From NCBI GenBank assembly GCA_963922335.1, contig CAWUIB010000001.1:1-64000 (forward strand): 64,000 nucleotides of DNA. Reading direction: 5' to 3'. The translations under genes and the position numbers were made by a program. This DNA comes from CALBPI01 sp963922335. GTDB taxonomy: Bacteria > Pseudomonadota > Gammaproteobacteria > Steroidobacterales > Woeseiaceae. Below are positions 1-8,512 of this stretch, in pieces. The notes beneath the pieces are model-generated. The model saw only the letters and a program-made list of their open reading frames with translations, made no database searches and was not told where the DNA came from. The stretch's first letter is position 1, and each line of letters opens with the position of its first letter.

Positions 1-1
1 A

Positions 2-400
2 TTCGGCAAACTGGTCGGATTTGCAGCACCCTATTTTCGGACGATCAAGCCGAGATTTCTGACGCTGGAGCCCGGGCACGTCGAAATCCAAATGCGAAAT
101 CGACGTGGGGTACAGAACCACCTGCAATCGGTGCACGCGATCGCAATGTGTAACGCCGCAGAGCTGGTTGGTGGTCTTTGTCTCGACGTTTCACTCGATT
201 CTCGGTTTCGCTGGATACCTGTCGGTATGACAGTGCAATACCTCAAGATGGCCAAGACCGATCTGGTCGCACGCTGCAAACCGGGCAGCACGCAATTTGA
301 TCAGCCTGGCGATGTTGTGATGCCGGTAGGCGTCTTCGATACCAATGGCGTCGAAGTCTTCCACGCTGACATCACTATGCGGGTTTCACGGAAGAAGTGA
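2..400 (+). CDS. DUF4442 family hotdog-fold protein, 5' truncated
   Basis: The reading frame is open from the left edge of the window and stops with TGA at 398-400, so only the last 132 or so residues are present and the start is missing. The visible part has the hallmarks of the DUF4442/thioesterase-like hotdog family: a Gly-His-Val-Glu-Ile strand near residue 29, a helix following 'NHLQSVHA' (the hotdog helix with conserved His), then 'AAELVGG' and long beta strands. Members of this family are thought to act on acyl-CoA or related thioesters, but no specific substrate is established. The next gene begins about 120 bases downstream on the same strand. The family assignment is fairly secure; the substrate is unknown. 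Confidence 0.7.
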   Translation, partial: FGKLVGFAAPYFRTIKPRFLTLEPGHVEIQMRNRRGVQNHLQSVHAIAMCNAAELVGGLCLDVSLDSRFRWIPVGMTVQYLKMAKTDLVARCKPGSTQFDQPGDVVMPVGVFDTNGVEVFHADITMRVSRKK

Positions 401-518
401 TGGAGCGGATGCGCCCGAGTCGCTTGGTTGCTTTGGCGTGATCCACAATCGATCAGCGTTTTTCGATGGAGCCATCCCGGAACCCAACCGGACGGTAGAG
501 TACTTTTCTGTCCTCTCC

Positions 519-2087
519 ATGCTACTACCCCGCTTTGTCGGAGTATTGCTTTTATCCCTCGCATTCAGGGATGGGATTCCTTATCTTGCCGACCGCCTAC
601 TTGGAGGCTTCGCGATAGATAGCTTTTTGTGGCGCGAGATTTCCGCATTTGGTTTTTCAGCGATTCTGGTTTTTCTTGTGTTTCCGAGACCTATGCGCAG
701 AGTGATGTGGGGCGATCGGAAGGGCCGGGTTCGACCAAAGGACCCCTCGGAGTTTGAGGAACCGGAGCTGGCAGACCTGTGGCTCTGGTCGATCGACGAC
801 ACGCAATCCCGGTATCGATTCATCACAGCGGTATTGATGTGGTTCGGTATCGCTGGGACAGTCCTGTTCTCTGATGACCCACTGTACAGGGCACTTCACG
901 GACTGCAGACCACTCCCTCCGTTGCGGCTTCCACTATCGGGCATGGCAACGCATTCGTTGCGGTCGATCGTTTTGCGATCGATAGAGCCATCTATCGCGA
1001 CGGGAGTGCTTTGTATCCGCATGAGTATGTTCGAGTGCAGCCGTTTGTGACGAGCGAAGGCCCGGGGCAGGGTCACCAATCCATTTGGTACGGGTTGCAC
1101 CACCGAGGAAAATCTTCCACGAAACGCGGTCGCTTGGAAGCCCGACCGGACGCCTATGATTTCTTTGAGACCCACCACCCCGCAGAGACGCGGTATTTCG
1201 AGCGGGTGAGAAAGTCTAGAACATTGTCCTTGTTCCAACACGCGATTGTCGGTTCGGAGCGTCGTGAGTCGCAGACCGAATTGTTGGTGTACCAGGCGAT
1301 GACCGGCTCTTTCGATCACCACATGGCAGAGGGATTCGAGAATCTCGGATTGTTCGTGCTCGGTGCGACTGCCGTAGTCCTGTTTCTACCCCTGTTCGGT
1401 CGAGTGGATGATGATCGCCTTGTCGCACATGCGCATCGTGTTTCGCATAGAAATGACAAACGAGTGATACGCAGACTGATGCTGTCGCCGAGATCGCGAT
1501 TCACGACACTGGCTTTGGTGATTATCTGTTCGGCTACCTATTACCTAGTGGCCGCTTGTGTATACACCGCTCCGCTCAGCAGTGCCTATCAGCGCGGCAT
1601 CTTTAGTGTGCTCTTTGAAGCTCCGACGATTTCGATGTTATCGGCATGGGGTGCCCTCGATCCTGGGTGGGTTCCTCTGGAAACACCATGGCGATTCGCG
1701 ACCTACGCCCTCCTGCACGAAAACCTGATTCAACTCTCGTTTTCGCTGTTGCTTCTGATGTGGTTAGGGACACAGTTGGAAGGTAGATTGACCTCAGCCA
1801 GCGTATTTCTGGTCGCGATATTCTCGGCGATCGGCACTGGTCTTCTCAGTGTCGCATTGAATTCTGGTCCCATCGTTGGTGCCACAGGAATCGGTTTTGG
1901 TTTCGGTGGTGCATTGATCGCACTGTTGTCGCGCGGAATGGTCACCAATAGAGTCTTGCTTGTAATTCCGCTTCTTCTTTTCGTCCAGGTATTTTTCCTA
2001 CCAACGGCTTCAAGTCCGCATTTCTTCGCCAACGTCGCTGGCTTGGTTACCGGCTTGATCATGGGCGTTATGCTGCCTGCCAGATAG
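519..2087 (+). CDS. Rhomboid-like membrane protein lacking catalytic residues (pseudoprotease)
   Basis: About 522 residues from ATG 519; the frame stays open upstream to an ATG at 345, which would overlap DUF4442, and no clear ribosome site marks either start. The N-terminal 300 residues hold three or so membrane segments separated by a soluble domain of unknown fold. The last 170 residues are a rhomboid domain: 'WRFATYALLHEN' matches the Trp-Arg and His positions before TM2, followed by 'LGTQLEGRL', 'GATGIGFGFGGALIALL' and 'ANVAGLVTGLIMG'. In active rhomboids the corresponding positions are Ser in GxSG, His in the last helix, and a TM2 His and Asn. Here they read Thr (codon at 1884), Asn (codon at 2031), Gln and Ser. 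It is therefore probably proteolytically inactive, resembling iRhom/derlin-type pseudoproteases that bind membrane clients. Its role is unknown. Confidence 0.7.
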   Translation: MLLPRFVGVLLLSLAFRDGIPYLADRLLGGFAIDSFLWREISAFGFSAILVFLVFPRPMRRVMWGDRKGRVRPKDPSEFEEPELADLWLWSIDDTQSRYRFITAVLMWFGIAGTVLFSDDPLYRALHGLQTTPSVAASTIGHGNAFVAVDRFAIDRAIYRDGSALYPHEYVRVQPFVTSEGPGQGHQSIWYGLHHRGKSSTKRGRLEARPDAYDFFETHHPAETRYFERVRKSRTLSLFQHAIVGSERRESQTELLVYQAMTGSFDHHMAEGFENLGLFVLGATAVVLFLPLFGRVDDDRLVAHAHRVSHRNDKRVIRRLMLSPRSRFTTLALVIICSATYYLVAACVYTAPLSSAYQRGIFSVLFEAPTISMLSAWGALDPGWVPLETPWRFATYALLHENLIQLSFSLLLLMWLGTQLEGRLTSASVFLVAIFSAIGTGLLSVALNSGPIVGATGIGFGFGGALIALLSRGMVTNRVLLVIPLLLFVQVFFLPTASSPHFFANVAGLVTGLIMGVMLPAR

Positions 2088-2099
2088 CGTTAAACGATC

Positions 2100-2552
2100 T
2101 CAGTTCTTCACGGTAACCGCCTGAAACGCTGCGATACCCTCGGTACGAATGACAGGACACGCCCTTTCTTCGCGCCCATCTGGCATCAAGTATTCGCAGT
2201 GGTCAATCTCGATCTTGATCGTTAACTCGCTGCAACTCCCGGGGTAATTCAGCATGCTGATGGTGTCGCTGGTGGAGATACCATCCATATCGGTCGAGCG
2301 GAAGACGATCTGGAAAGGGATCGACGTTGTACCGGTAGGCATGATGTATTGCGTGTCGCCTCTCACCGCATAGAGGTTGGAGTCGCCGATCATGGCCCGG
2401 TCGAACCGCTTGGGTGTGCAATTTCCGTCGTCATCTGTTGCCGCTTCAAACGAGAGCAAAATGCCCTCAAGCGGCGCTTCATCGTCCGAGATGGCAACTG
2501 CCGCAATAACAACCGCTACGCCAACCACCAGAGGAATTAGAAGTTTCTTCAT
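2100..2552 (-). CDS. Secreted hypothetical protein with four cysteines
   Basis: 150 residues starting at ATG 2552. The first 21 residues are a Lys-Lys start followed by an uninterrupted hydrophobic stretch (ILPLVV...AAVAI type), which looks like a signal peptide or a single N-terminal anchor. The mature part is acidic and beta-rich and has four cysteines (around residues 44, 106, 118 and 132), consistent with two disulfides in the periplasm. There is no lipobox Cys and no recognised domain. It converges on the rhomboid-like gene with only 12 bases between stops, and no terminator is visible there. I do not recognise the family; the gene call rests on length, signal peptide and an AGGA ribosome site upstream. 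Confidence 0.6.
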   Translation of the reverse strand: MKKLLIPLVVGVAVVIAAVAISDDEAPLEGILLSFEAATDDDGNCTPKRFDRAMIGDSNLYAVRGDTQYIMPTGTTSIPFQIVFRSTDMDGISTSDTISMLNYPGSCSELTIKIEIDHCEYLMPDGREERACPVIRTEGIAAFQAVTVKN

Positions 2553-2706
2553 TGGATTCGTCCTGTTCTTGTTATTTGACCCCAGGGCATTAGTCTACCG
2601 GTAGCCCGTCGCATTCCAACTGCGATGTCATCTCAAAATATCCCGGTCTGCCCAGAGTGTCGACTTCGTCGGAGAATTCGCGCTCTCGGTCTGGCCCAAT
2701 ACGGCG

Positions 2707-3483
2707 ATGTTCAAACTCATCCGTATCTTTGTTTTGCTGAGTATCCTGGCGTTCGTGGCGATTGGTACTTGGTTGGCCCAGGTTCGTAGCACCGACTGGA
2801 ACAACAGTCTGTGGATACGGGTGTATCCGATCAACGCCGATGGTCATCCAGCAACACAACGCTATATCGACTCGTTGTCCGTGGAAGTGTTCTCGGGCGT
2901 AGAGGGATTTTTCGATCGTGAGGTCCAGCGCTACGGGGTGATACTAGAGCAACCGGTACGCGTGGAGCTTGGCCCGCAACTGAACGAGGAACCACCGAAG
3001 CTAAATGAGCAACGGAGCATCCTCAACACGATGGTGTGGTCACTCAAGACGCGCTGGTGGGCGAGCAGTGTGACTCGCGGAAAGGAAGACATCGCACCTG
3101 ATGTGCGCATGTTCGTTCGCTACCACCATCCCGATTCGCACTTCGTTCTAGAAGACTCGCTCGGAGTCCAAAAAGGTATGTTTGGGATTGTGAATGCCTA
3201 TGCGGGCCGCTCTTTCAAAGGCAGCAACAATGTTGTGCTGGCGCACGAGTTTCTCCACACCATCGGTGCTTCTGATAAATACGACCTCTCGACTAATCAG
3301 CCGATCGCACCTATCGGTCTCGCCGAGCCTGAGCGGTCACCTGTGTTTCCGCAGCGGTTCGCAGAGATTATGGGTGGTCGTATTGCGTTGTCGCCGAGTG
3401 AAGCGGTGATCCCGACTAGCCTTCGGCAGGCAGTGATCGGTGGCGCTACGGCTCTGGAGATCGGCTTGCTGGACGCTTCGTAG
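2707..3483 (+). CDS. Membrane-anchored metzincin-like zinc peptidase
   Basis: 258 residues with one N-terminal hydrophobic segment (residues 5-24) that is either a signal peptide or an anchor, putting the rest in the periplasm. The diagnostic element is 'HEFLHTIGASDKYD', an extended HExxHxxGxxD zinc motif: two His and an Asp as third ligand and a catalytic Glu. In metzincins such as snapalysin the third ligand is likewise Asp. About 45 residues later 'EIMGGR' is a plausible Met-turn. No propeptide or other domain is evident. It precedes DUF2141 by 100 bases on the same strand. A zinc-dependent endopeptidase is a sound inference; the substrate is unknown. Confidence 0.65.
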   Translation: MFKLIRIFVLLSILAFVAIGTWLAQVRSTDWNNSLWIRVYPINADGHPATQRYIDSLSVEVFSGVEGFFDREVQRYGVILEQPVRVELGPQLNEEPPKLNEQRSILNTMVWSLKTRWWASSVTRGKEDIAPDVRMFVRYHHPDSHFVLEDSLGVQKGMFGIVNAYAGRSFKGSNNVVLAHEFLHTIGASDKYDLSTNQPIAPIGLAEPERSPVFPQRFAEIMGGRIALSPSEAVIPTSLRQAVIGGATALEIGLLDAS

Positions 3484-3514
3484 CTGTCACTCAATTTGCA
3501 TGACATTCGTCACT

Positions 3515-3529
3515 GACCCGACTCGGGTC
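3515..3529. other. Small GC hairpin between peptidase and DUF2141 genes
   Basis: GACCCG and CGGGTC form a perfect 6-bp stem with a 3-base loop 30 bases after the peptidase stop. No T-run follows on either strand, so a Rho-independent terminator is not supported. It could stabilise the mRNA 3' end or be chance. Confidence 0.3.
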
Positions 3530-3585
3530 GCAGGGACTACTGTGTTGACTCACGGCCAATATCGGCCACGACAAGGAGCAGCACA

Positions 3586-4005
3586 ATGCGTCAGTCAGTT
3601 CTCGCAGCCCTCACATTCTTCGCGCTTGGTGCCGTCAGTGCCGAGCCCGCTGGTACTGAGGTCAAGATCACGCTCACAGATCTTCCAAGCTCGGAAGGCA
3701 TTGTCTATGTCGGTTTGTGCGATGAAGCCGGATGGGAAACGTTTGAGTGTAACAACGCCATGGTCGAGCCGGATCCGGATGGCGTTGTTCACATCTGGAC
3801 CGACATCACGCCAGGGACCTACGGTGTGACGGTTCTACACGACAAGAACCGCAACGGAAAAATGGATTTCAACTTCTTCGGTGCGCCGGAAGAGAAGTGG
3901 GGCTCGTCGAATAACCCGCCGCCGCGTATGGGACGGTCGAAGTGGGAAGACGTTAATTTTGAGGTCGGTGCTGAACCGATTGCACTCACGATCCGGATGC
4001 AATAG
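3586..4005 (+). CDS. DUF2141 domain secreted protein
   Basis: 139 residues with a signal peptide (hydrophobic residues 5-16, likely cleavage near 'VSA-EP'). The remainder is the DUF2141 domain, recognisable by 'HDKNRNGKMDFNFFG' followed by 'PEEKWGSSNN', an Asp/Asn-rich loop that resembles a metal-binding turn, and an immunoglobulin-like beta pattern ('GVVHIWTDITPGTYGVTV'). These proteins are exported beta-sandwich proteins of unknown function. AAGGAG lies about 10 bases before the ATG. The gene is followed after 11 bases by DUF2306 and is probably co-transcribed with it. The start fits both signal peptide and ribosome site. Confidence 0.8.
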   Translation: MRQSVLAALTFFALGAVSAEPAGTEVKITLTDLPSSEGIVYVGLCDEAGWETFECNNAMVEPDPDGVVHIWTDITPGTYGVTVLHDKNRNGKMDFNFFGAPEEKWGSSNNPPPRMGRSKWEDVNFEVGAEPIALTIRMQ

Positions 4006-4016
4006 GAGCGCATGTC

Positions 4017-4571
4017 ATGTGGGAAGAAATGGCAACGCTTGAAGCCTGGGTAGATTCCGCAGCCGGCATGATGCATTTTTTTTGTGCATTGTATGCCTTG
4101 GTCACAGGGCCTTTCCTCTTTGCCTGGCGCAAGAGAGGTGCGCTGCACCGTTTTGTTGGCTTCACCTTTATTCTTGCGATGCTCGCGCTAAATGTCTCGG
4201 CTCTGACGATTTTCGATCTGGGCCGATTCAACCTGTTTCATCTCTTCGCAATCATCAGTTTGGTAACGTTGATTCCCGGTATGATCGCGATCTCGCAGGC
4301 GATTCGCCGTCGCAGCCGACTCTGGTTCACAATTCACGCGCACTGCATGGCGTGGACTTACTACGGACTGGCGATGGCTGGTTTCGCACAGATTGCCTAC
4401 CGCACGATCCCCCAGTTCACAGGAAGCTTTGAAAGCGTGGCCGCCTTTTGGGACATCGTGATGCCGGTGGCCTCGCTGTCTACGATTATTTTGACGTGGT
4501 GGCTGATTCCCGGCGTGGTTGATCGTTATGCCCCCGGAGTGCGCCGTCAGCCGAAGGTTGCCCATGCCTGA
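4017..4571 (+). CDS. DUF2306 family multi-pass membrane protein
   Basis: 184 residues with about five hydrophobic helices. 'LHRFVGFTFI', the paired His residues in the central helices ('HAHCMAWTYYGLAMAG') and the general helix spacing match the DUF2306 family of predicted inner-membrane proteins. Conserved membrane histidines raise the possibility of haem or quinone contact, but no function is established. The start at 4017 is 9 bases after AGGAG; an ATG at 4012 is in a different frame and is closed quickly. It sits directly behind the DUF2141 gene. Confidence 0.7.
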   Translation: MWEEMATLEAWVDSAAGMMHFFCALYALVTGPFLFAWRKRGALHRFVGFTFILAMLALNVSALTIFDLGRFNLFHLFAIISLVTLIPGMIAISQAIRRRSRLWFTIHAHCMAWTYYGLAMAGFAQIAYRTIPQFTGSFESVAAFWDIVMPVASLSTIILTWWLIPGVVDRYAPGVRRQPKVAHA

Positions 4572-4702
4572 CGTGCAGACGACGGCACTCGAACAGTTAA
4601 ATCAAGGTGTCGGGCTGTTTTACAGAATTCAATTACTTAGCTTGTATTCCTGAAAATCCATGACAGAATGAAGCCCTGACCGCGAGGGGGTCTTTCTAAC
4701 CA

Positions 4703-7369
4703 GTGGCCGACGAGGAACTAGCAACGACGGGCGTATCGCCGGCACTCGCTGCACGGGCGGCGGGCATCGATCAGCCGTCAATCGATGCGCTGTACACGCA
4801 GCTTGCGGTCGCTTTGCTCGATATCGATCGTAACGACATTGCCAAATCGTTGGTCGAACCGGTCAACATGCTTAGAGAGGCTACCCGCTGCGACGCCGTG
4901 TTTATTGCGTTGATCGATCGCGAAGAGCAGTGTTTCGGCGACGTCGTGGCAGCCACCGGAAATTTCGTCAGGGTTCGACCCCAGGTGCTTCAAGGCAAGT
5001 CTTTCGAGGCGTGGCCGGGTCTTATCGCGCGCCTTGGTGAACTGCGTGCGGTTGGCTTTAGCGACACCGCTGCCTATCGCGGTCCCATGCAGGCCGCCGC
5101 CGATGATCTTGCACAAATTCATGTGGGGTCATGTCTGATGATCGGCGCGTGTTCTTCGCCCGACGATAAGGATGTGCCGTGTGCCGTGATCGGTTTGGTT
5201 AACGAGGCGGCCTGCGAGCGGTGGTCAACCGACCTCACGCTTTTGCTGAAATTGCTGGCCGCGAACCTTGGCGCCGGGCTTCGTCACATTAAATTCGAGA
5301 TGGACATCGATGCCCTCAGCGAGCGTGATGGTCTGCTACGCGAAACCATGAATGATGGAACCTGGGATTTCGACGGTGACTCCAAGCGCATCGAATTCTC
5401 ACCGCGCTGGAAGGCGATGCTCGGCTACGAGCCCGATGAGGAGGTCGCCCCCGATTGGTATCGGCTCGTCCATCCCGAGGATATGTCTGCTGTTCAGTCG
5501 AAGATGCGTGAGCATCTTGAGGGACGAACGCCGATTTTCCAGAGCGTTCACCGCATGCGCCATCGCAACGGCGATTGGCACTGGGTCGAGAGCCGAGCGA
5601 AGGCGATTACGGATGAGCGCGGTCGACTGTTGAGGTTGATGGGCAATGAGCTCGATATCAACGAGCGAAAGTTATACGAAGAAGCGCTGTTCCGCGAAAA
5701 GGAGAGCGCGCAGATCACGTTGCAGTCGATTGGGGATGGCGTGATCACGACCGACGAGAATTACATCGTCGAGTACATCAATCCGGTGGCCGAAGAACTC
5801 ACGGGTTGGAAGGTGGACGATGCCACGGGTCGCCCTCTGGACGAGATTTTCCGATCTTTCCACGAAGAGACATGTGAGCCGCTAGAAAACCCGTTGGCAA
5901 TTGCTGTGCGTCGCAGCCGCTCGGTAAAGACTAACCGGCCGACGCTACTAATTCGACGTGATGGCAATGAGCTCTACATCGAAAGCACAGCCTCACCGAT
6001 CCGCGATGGCGGAAATGTCATCACCGGCGGTGTGCTGGTATTCCATGATGTGAGTGAAGCGCGCGAACTCAACCGCAAGCTCAGTTACCAGGCGAGTCAC
6101 GACGTGCTGACCAGCCTTGTGAATCGTCGCGAGTTCGAGAAGCGTATTGAACGTGCCTTGCAGAGCGCTGAGTCCCGCGAGGTTTCGCATGTTGTGTGCT
6201 ACCTCGATCTCGATCAGTTCAAAATCATAAATGATACCTGCGGTCATAGCGCCGGAGATCAATTGCTCCAGGAGTTGGGTCGACTGCTGAAATCCAAGAT
6301 TCGTTGGAAAGACACGTTGTCACGCTTGGGCGGTGACGAGTTCGGCGTTCTGCTCGAGCGATGCACCATCGAGGATGCCATGCAAATGGCTGACGGGTTG
6401 CGTGAAGCGGTCAGCGAATTCAAGTTCCTGTGGGACGAACGCAGTTTCCGCCTGACAGCCAGCATCGGATTGGTGCCGCTTTCGGGCGGCGAGAACCAGG
6501 ATGTCGCCAGTATTCTGTCGGCGGCAGACAGCGCATGTGCAGCCGCGAAAGATGCTGGGCGTAATCGGGTCCACTCCTATCACGAAAACGATATCGATAT
6601 GATGCGTCGGCGTCGCGAGATGCAGTGGGCCGCACGAATCAATACTGCACTCGAAGAGAATCGATTCGAGCTGTTCCGTCAGACCATCCTGCCTCTGCAG
6701 GAAGCGGATCAGGGCGCACATTTCGAATTGCTGTTACGGATGCGTGATGAGAACGGTGCGCTCGTATCGCCGGAGTTGTTCATATCTGCAGCAGAGCGAT
6801 ACGGCATCACACCCAACATCGATCGTTGGGTTATCCGCAACGCGCTGCGTTGGCTCGTATCTGAGGCTGACGAACGTGCGCGACTATCGTTGTGTTCTAT
6901 CAACCTGTCGGGCCAAAGCCTCGGCGATGAGAAGTTTTTGCCCTTCGTCATCGAGCAGTTCCAAACAAGCGGGATCACGCCCGAGAAAATCTGCTTCGAG
7001 ATTACCGAAACCGCTGCGATCCAAAGTTATGCGCAGGCGAATCGCTTCATCAATTCCTTGAAAGAGCTGGGATGTCAGTTCGCGCTGGATGACTTCGGTA
7101 CGGGTTTGTCATCGTTTGGCTATCTCAAGCACTTCCCAGTGGACTACCTCAAGATTGATGGCAGCTTCGTCAAAGAGATTCTCCACGATCCGATCGATCG
7201 GGAGATGGTTCGCTCGATTAACGAAATTGGTCATCTGACCGGCAAGAAGACGATTGCGGAATTTGCTGAGAACCCGGAAATTATCAACATGCTCCGGGGC
7301 ATGGGTATCGACTATGCTCAGGGGTACGGTGTCTCGGAGCCGCAAAAGGTGTTGCAGGCGATCGCCTGA
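4703..7369 (+). CDS. GAF-PAS-PAS-GGDEF-EAL cyclic-di-GMP turnover protein
   Basis: 888 residues from a GTG start; no membrane helix, so a cytosolic sensor. Order: GAF-like domain (residues 35-200), PAS with its C-terminal motif (210-325, 'GDWHWVESR'), second PAS (330-455), GGDEF (about 470-630) and EAL (about 645-885). The GGDEF signature is intact at residues 543-547 and is preceded five residues earlier by RWKD, the RxxD inhibitory site, so diguanylate cyclase activity with product inhibition is expected. The EAL domain keeps the metal-binding 'DDFGTG', 'INLS', 'EITE' and 'YLKIDG' motifs, but the signature itself reads ELL (675-677) and the distal loop reads 'AEFAEN'. Phosphodiesterase activity is likely but less certain. 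It stands alone, with nadC convergent 15 bases downstream. Confidence 0.88.
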   Translation: MADEELATTGVSPALAARAAGIDQPSIDALYTQLAVALLDIDRNDIAKSLVEPVNMLREATRCDAVFIALIDREEQCFGDVVAATGNFVRVRPQVLQGKSFEAWPGLIARLGELRAVGFSDTAAYRGPMQAAADDLAQIHVGSCLMIGACSSPDDKDVPCAVIGLVNEAACERWSTDLTLLLKLLAANLGAGLRHIKFEMDIDALSERDGLLRETMNDGTWDFDGDSKRIEFSPRWKAMLGYEPDEEVAPDWYRLVHPEDMSAVQSKMREHLEGRTPIFQSVHRMRHRNGDWHWVESRAKAITDERGRLLRLMGNELDINERKLYEEALFREKESAQITLQSIGDGVITTDENYIVEYINPVAEELTGWKVDDATGRPLDEIFRSFHEETCEPLENPLAIAVRRSRSVKTNRPTLLIRRDGNELYIESTASPIRDGGNVITGGVLVFHDVSEARELNRKLSYQASHDVLTSLVNRREFEKRIERALQSAESREVSHVVCYLDLDQFKIINDTCGHSAGDQLLQELGRLLKSKIRWKDTLSRLGGDEFGVLLERCTIEDAMQMADGLREAVSEFKFLWDERSFRLTASIGLVPLSGGENQDVASILSAADSACAAAKDAGRNRVHSYHENDIDMMRRRREMQWAARINTALEENRFELFRQTILPLQEADQGAHFELLLRMRDENGALVSPELFISAAERYGITPNIDRWVIRNALRWLVSEADERARLSLCSINLSGQSLGDEKFLPFVIEQFQTSGITPEKICFEITETAAIQSYAQANRFINSLKELGCQFALDDFGTGLSSFGYLKHFPVDYLKIDGSFVKEILHDPIDREMVRSINEIGHLTGKKTIAEFAENPEIINMLRGMGIDYAQGYGVSEPQKVLQAIA

Positions 7370-7384
7370 TCACGGGGCTCGGCG

Positions 7385-8263
7385 TCAGGCGAAACGGAAG
7401 CGCATCGAGAAGTCAGTTGCTCTCAAGTGTTTGGTCAGCGCACCAATCGAGATGAAATCTACCCCGGTTTGAGCGACCTGCAACAGCGTGTTTTCTTCGA
7501 TGCCGCCGGAGGCCTCGAGCTCAACCGGATCGCCACTGCGCTTGTTCATCGCAACCGCTTCCTTAAGGTCTTCAATCGAGAAGTTGTCCAACAACAACCG
7601 TTCGACGCCAACGCTTAGGGCCTCTTCCATTTGCTTCAGCGATTCGACCTCGATTTCGACCGGCAGGCGCGGGTGGCTTGCACGCACATTGCGAACCGCC
7701 TCTGCGATTGATCCGGCGGAGGCAATATGGTTTTCCTTAATGAGGATTGCGTCGAACAAGCCGATCCGATGATTCTTGGCGCCGCCCATTCGGGCAGCAT
7801 ATTTTTGAGCGAGTCTCAGCCCCGGAATGGTCTTGCGCGTATCCAGAATGCGGCATGGGGTGTCTTCGATCAGCTCGGCATAGTGCGCCGTCGTCGTTGC
7901 CGTGCCTGACAGTGTTTGCAGGAAGTTCAGGGCGGTTCTCTCACCGGTAAGGATCGACCGAGCCGGCCCGCGGATCTCGCACACGGTCTGCCCCGGTTCA
8001 ACACGCGCGCCGTCTGCGACAGCCCAAGTCACCTCGACCTCGCGGTCGACTGCGGCGAAAACGGCGTCGAACCAGGCGATGCCGCATAGCACGGCGCTCT
8101 CTCTCACCACCACACGTGCCTCGGCCATTTGTGCACTGCCTACCAGTGAGGCTGTGACATCACCCGACCCGACATCCTCGGCCAGTGCTTGCTGTACCGC
8201 GCGATCTCGGTCGGCAGCTAGACGCTCCGCCGTGACCTTTGCGTTAAAATGAGATTTCTTCAT
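7385..8263 (-). CDS. nadC: Quinolinate phosphoribosyltransferase (carboxylating)
   Basis: Converts quinolinate and PRPP to nicotinate mononucleotide in de novo NAD synthesis. 292 residues from ATG 8263 (an in-frame ATG at 8281 would add six residues), the usual length. Visible family motifs: 'DVGSGDVTASL' at the N-terminus, 'LDTRKTIPGLR' (substrate-binding Arg/Lys), 'KNHRIGLFDAILIKENH', 'EIEVES' and 'LDNF', ending in 'ASGGIEENT' and 'DFISIGALTK'. It is divergent from the DUF1289 gene with only 27 bases between starts, leaving little room for separate promoters. It converges with the GGDEF-EAL gene. Confidence 0.95.
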   Translation of the reverse strand: MKKSHFNAKVTAERLAADRDRAVQQALAEDVGSGDVTASLVGSAQMAEARVVVRESAVLCGIAWFDAVFAAVDREVEVTWAVADGARVEPGQTVCEIRGPARSILTGERTALNFLQTLSGTATTTAHYAELIEDTPCRILDTRKTIPGLRLAQKYAARMGGAKNHRIGLFDAILIKENHIASAGSIAEAVRNVRASHPRLPVEIEVESLKQMEEALSVGVERLLLDNFSIEDLKEAVAMNKRSGDPVELEASGGIEENTLLQVAQTGVDFISIGALTKHLRATDFSMRFRFA

Positions 8264-8278
8264 GCGGCGCGAGTTTGG

Positions 8279-8284
8279 CATACT
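8279..8284 (+). promoter_or_regulatory. Putative -10 hexamer immediately upstream of the DUF1289 start
   Basis: CATACT ends exactly six bases before ATG 8291. A transcript from it would begin on the start codon. There is no ribosome-binding sequence and no good -35. The same spacing recurs at several other genes in the window, which is the main reason to list it. Confidence 0.35.
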
Positions 8285-8290
8285 TTACCG

Positions 8291-8479
8291 ATGGCCAACA
8301 CCGGATCACCGCAATCCCCCTGCATTAGCATCTGCACGCTGGACGAAAACGATCTATGCGTCGGGTGCCTGCGCACGCTGGACGAAATCATGGACTGGAC
8401 CGTGATGGACGACGCGGCGAAGCAGCAGGTACTCGACAATGTCGCGGCGCGCGTCAGCGAGCGTCAGAAAGCCGGGTAA
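8291..8479 (+). CDS. DUF1289 Cys-rich small protein
   Basis: 62 residues starting at 'MANTGSPQSPC'. Two Cys pairs, 'CISIC' and 'CVGC', with seven residues between them, followed by 'RTLDEIMDW', define the DUF1289 family. The cysteines suggest a small zinc or Fe-S binding module; the biological role is unknown. An upstream in-frame start at 8249 would overlap nadC and gives a non-conserved N-terminus. It is followed after 33 bases by grxD, and the two are probably co-transcribed. Confidence 0.85.
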   Translation: MANTGSPQSPCISICTLDENDLCVGCLRTLDEIMDWTVMDDAAKQQVLDNVAARVSERQKAG

Positions 8480-8512
8480 ACCGCGGATCCGATTGAATTC
8501 AAAGGGACGACG

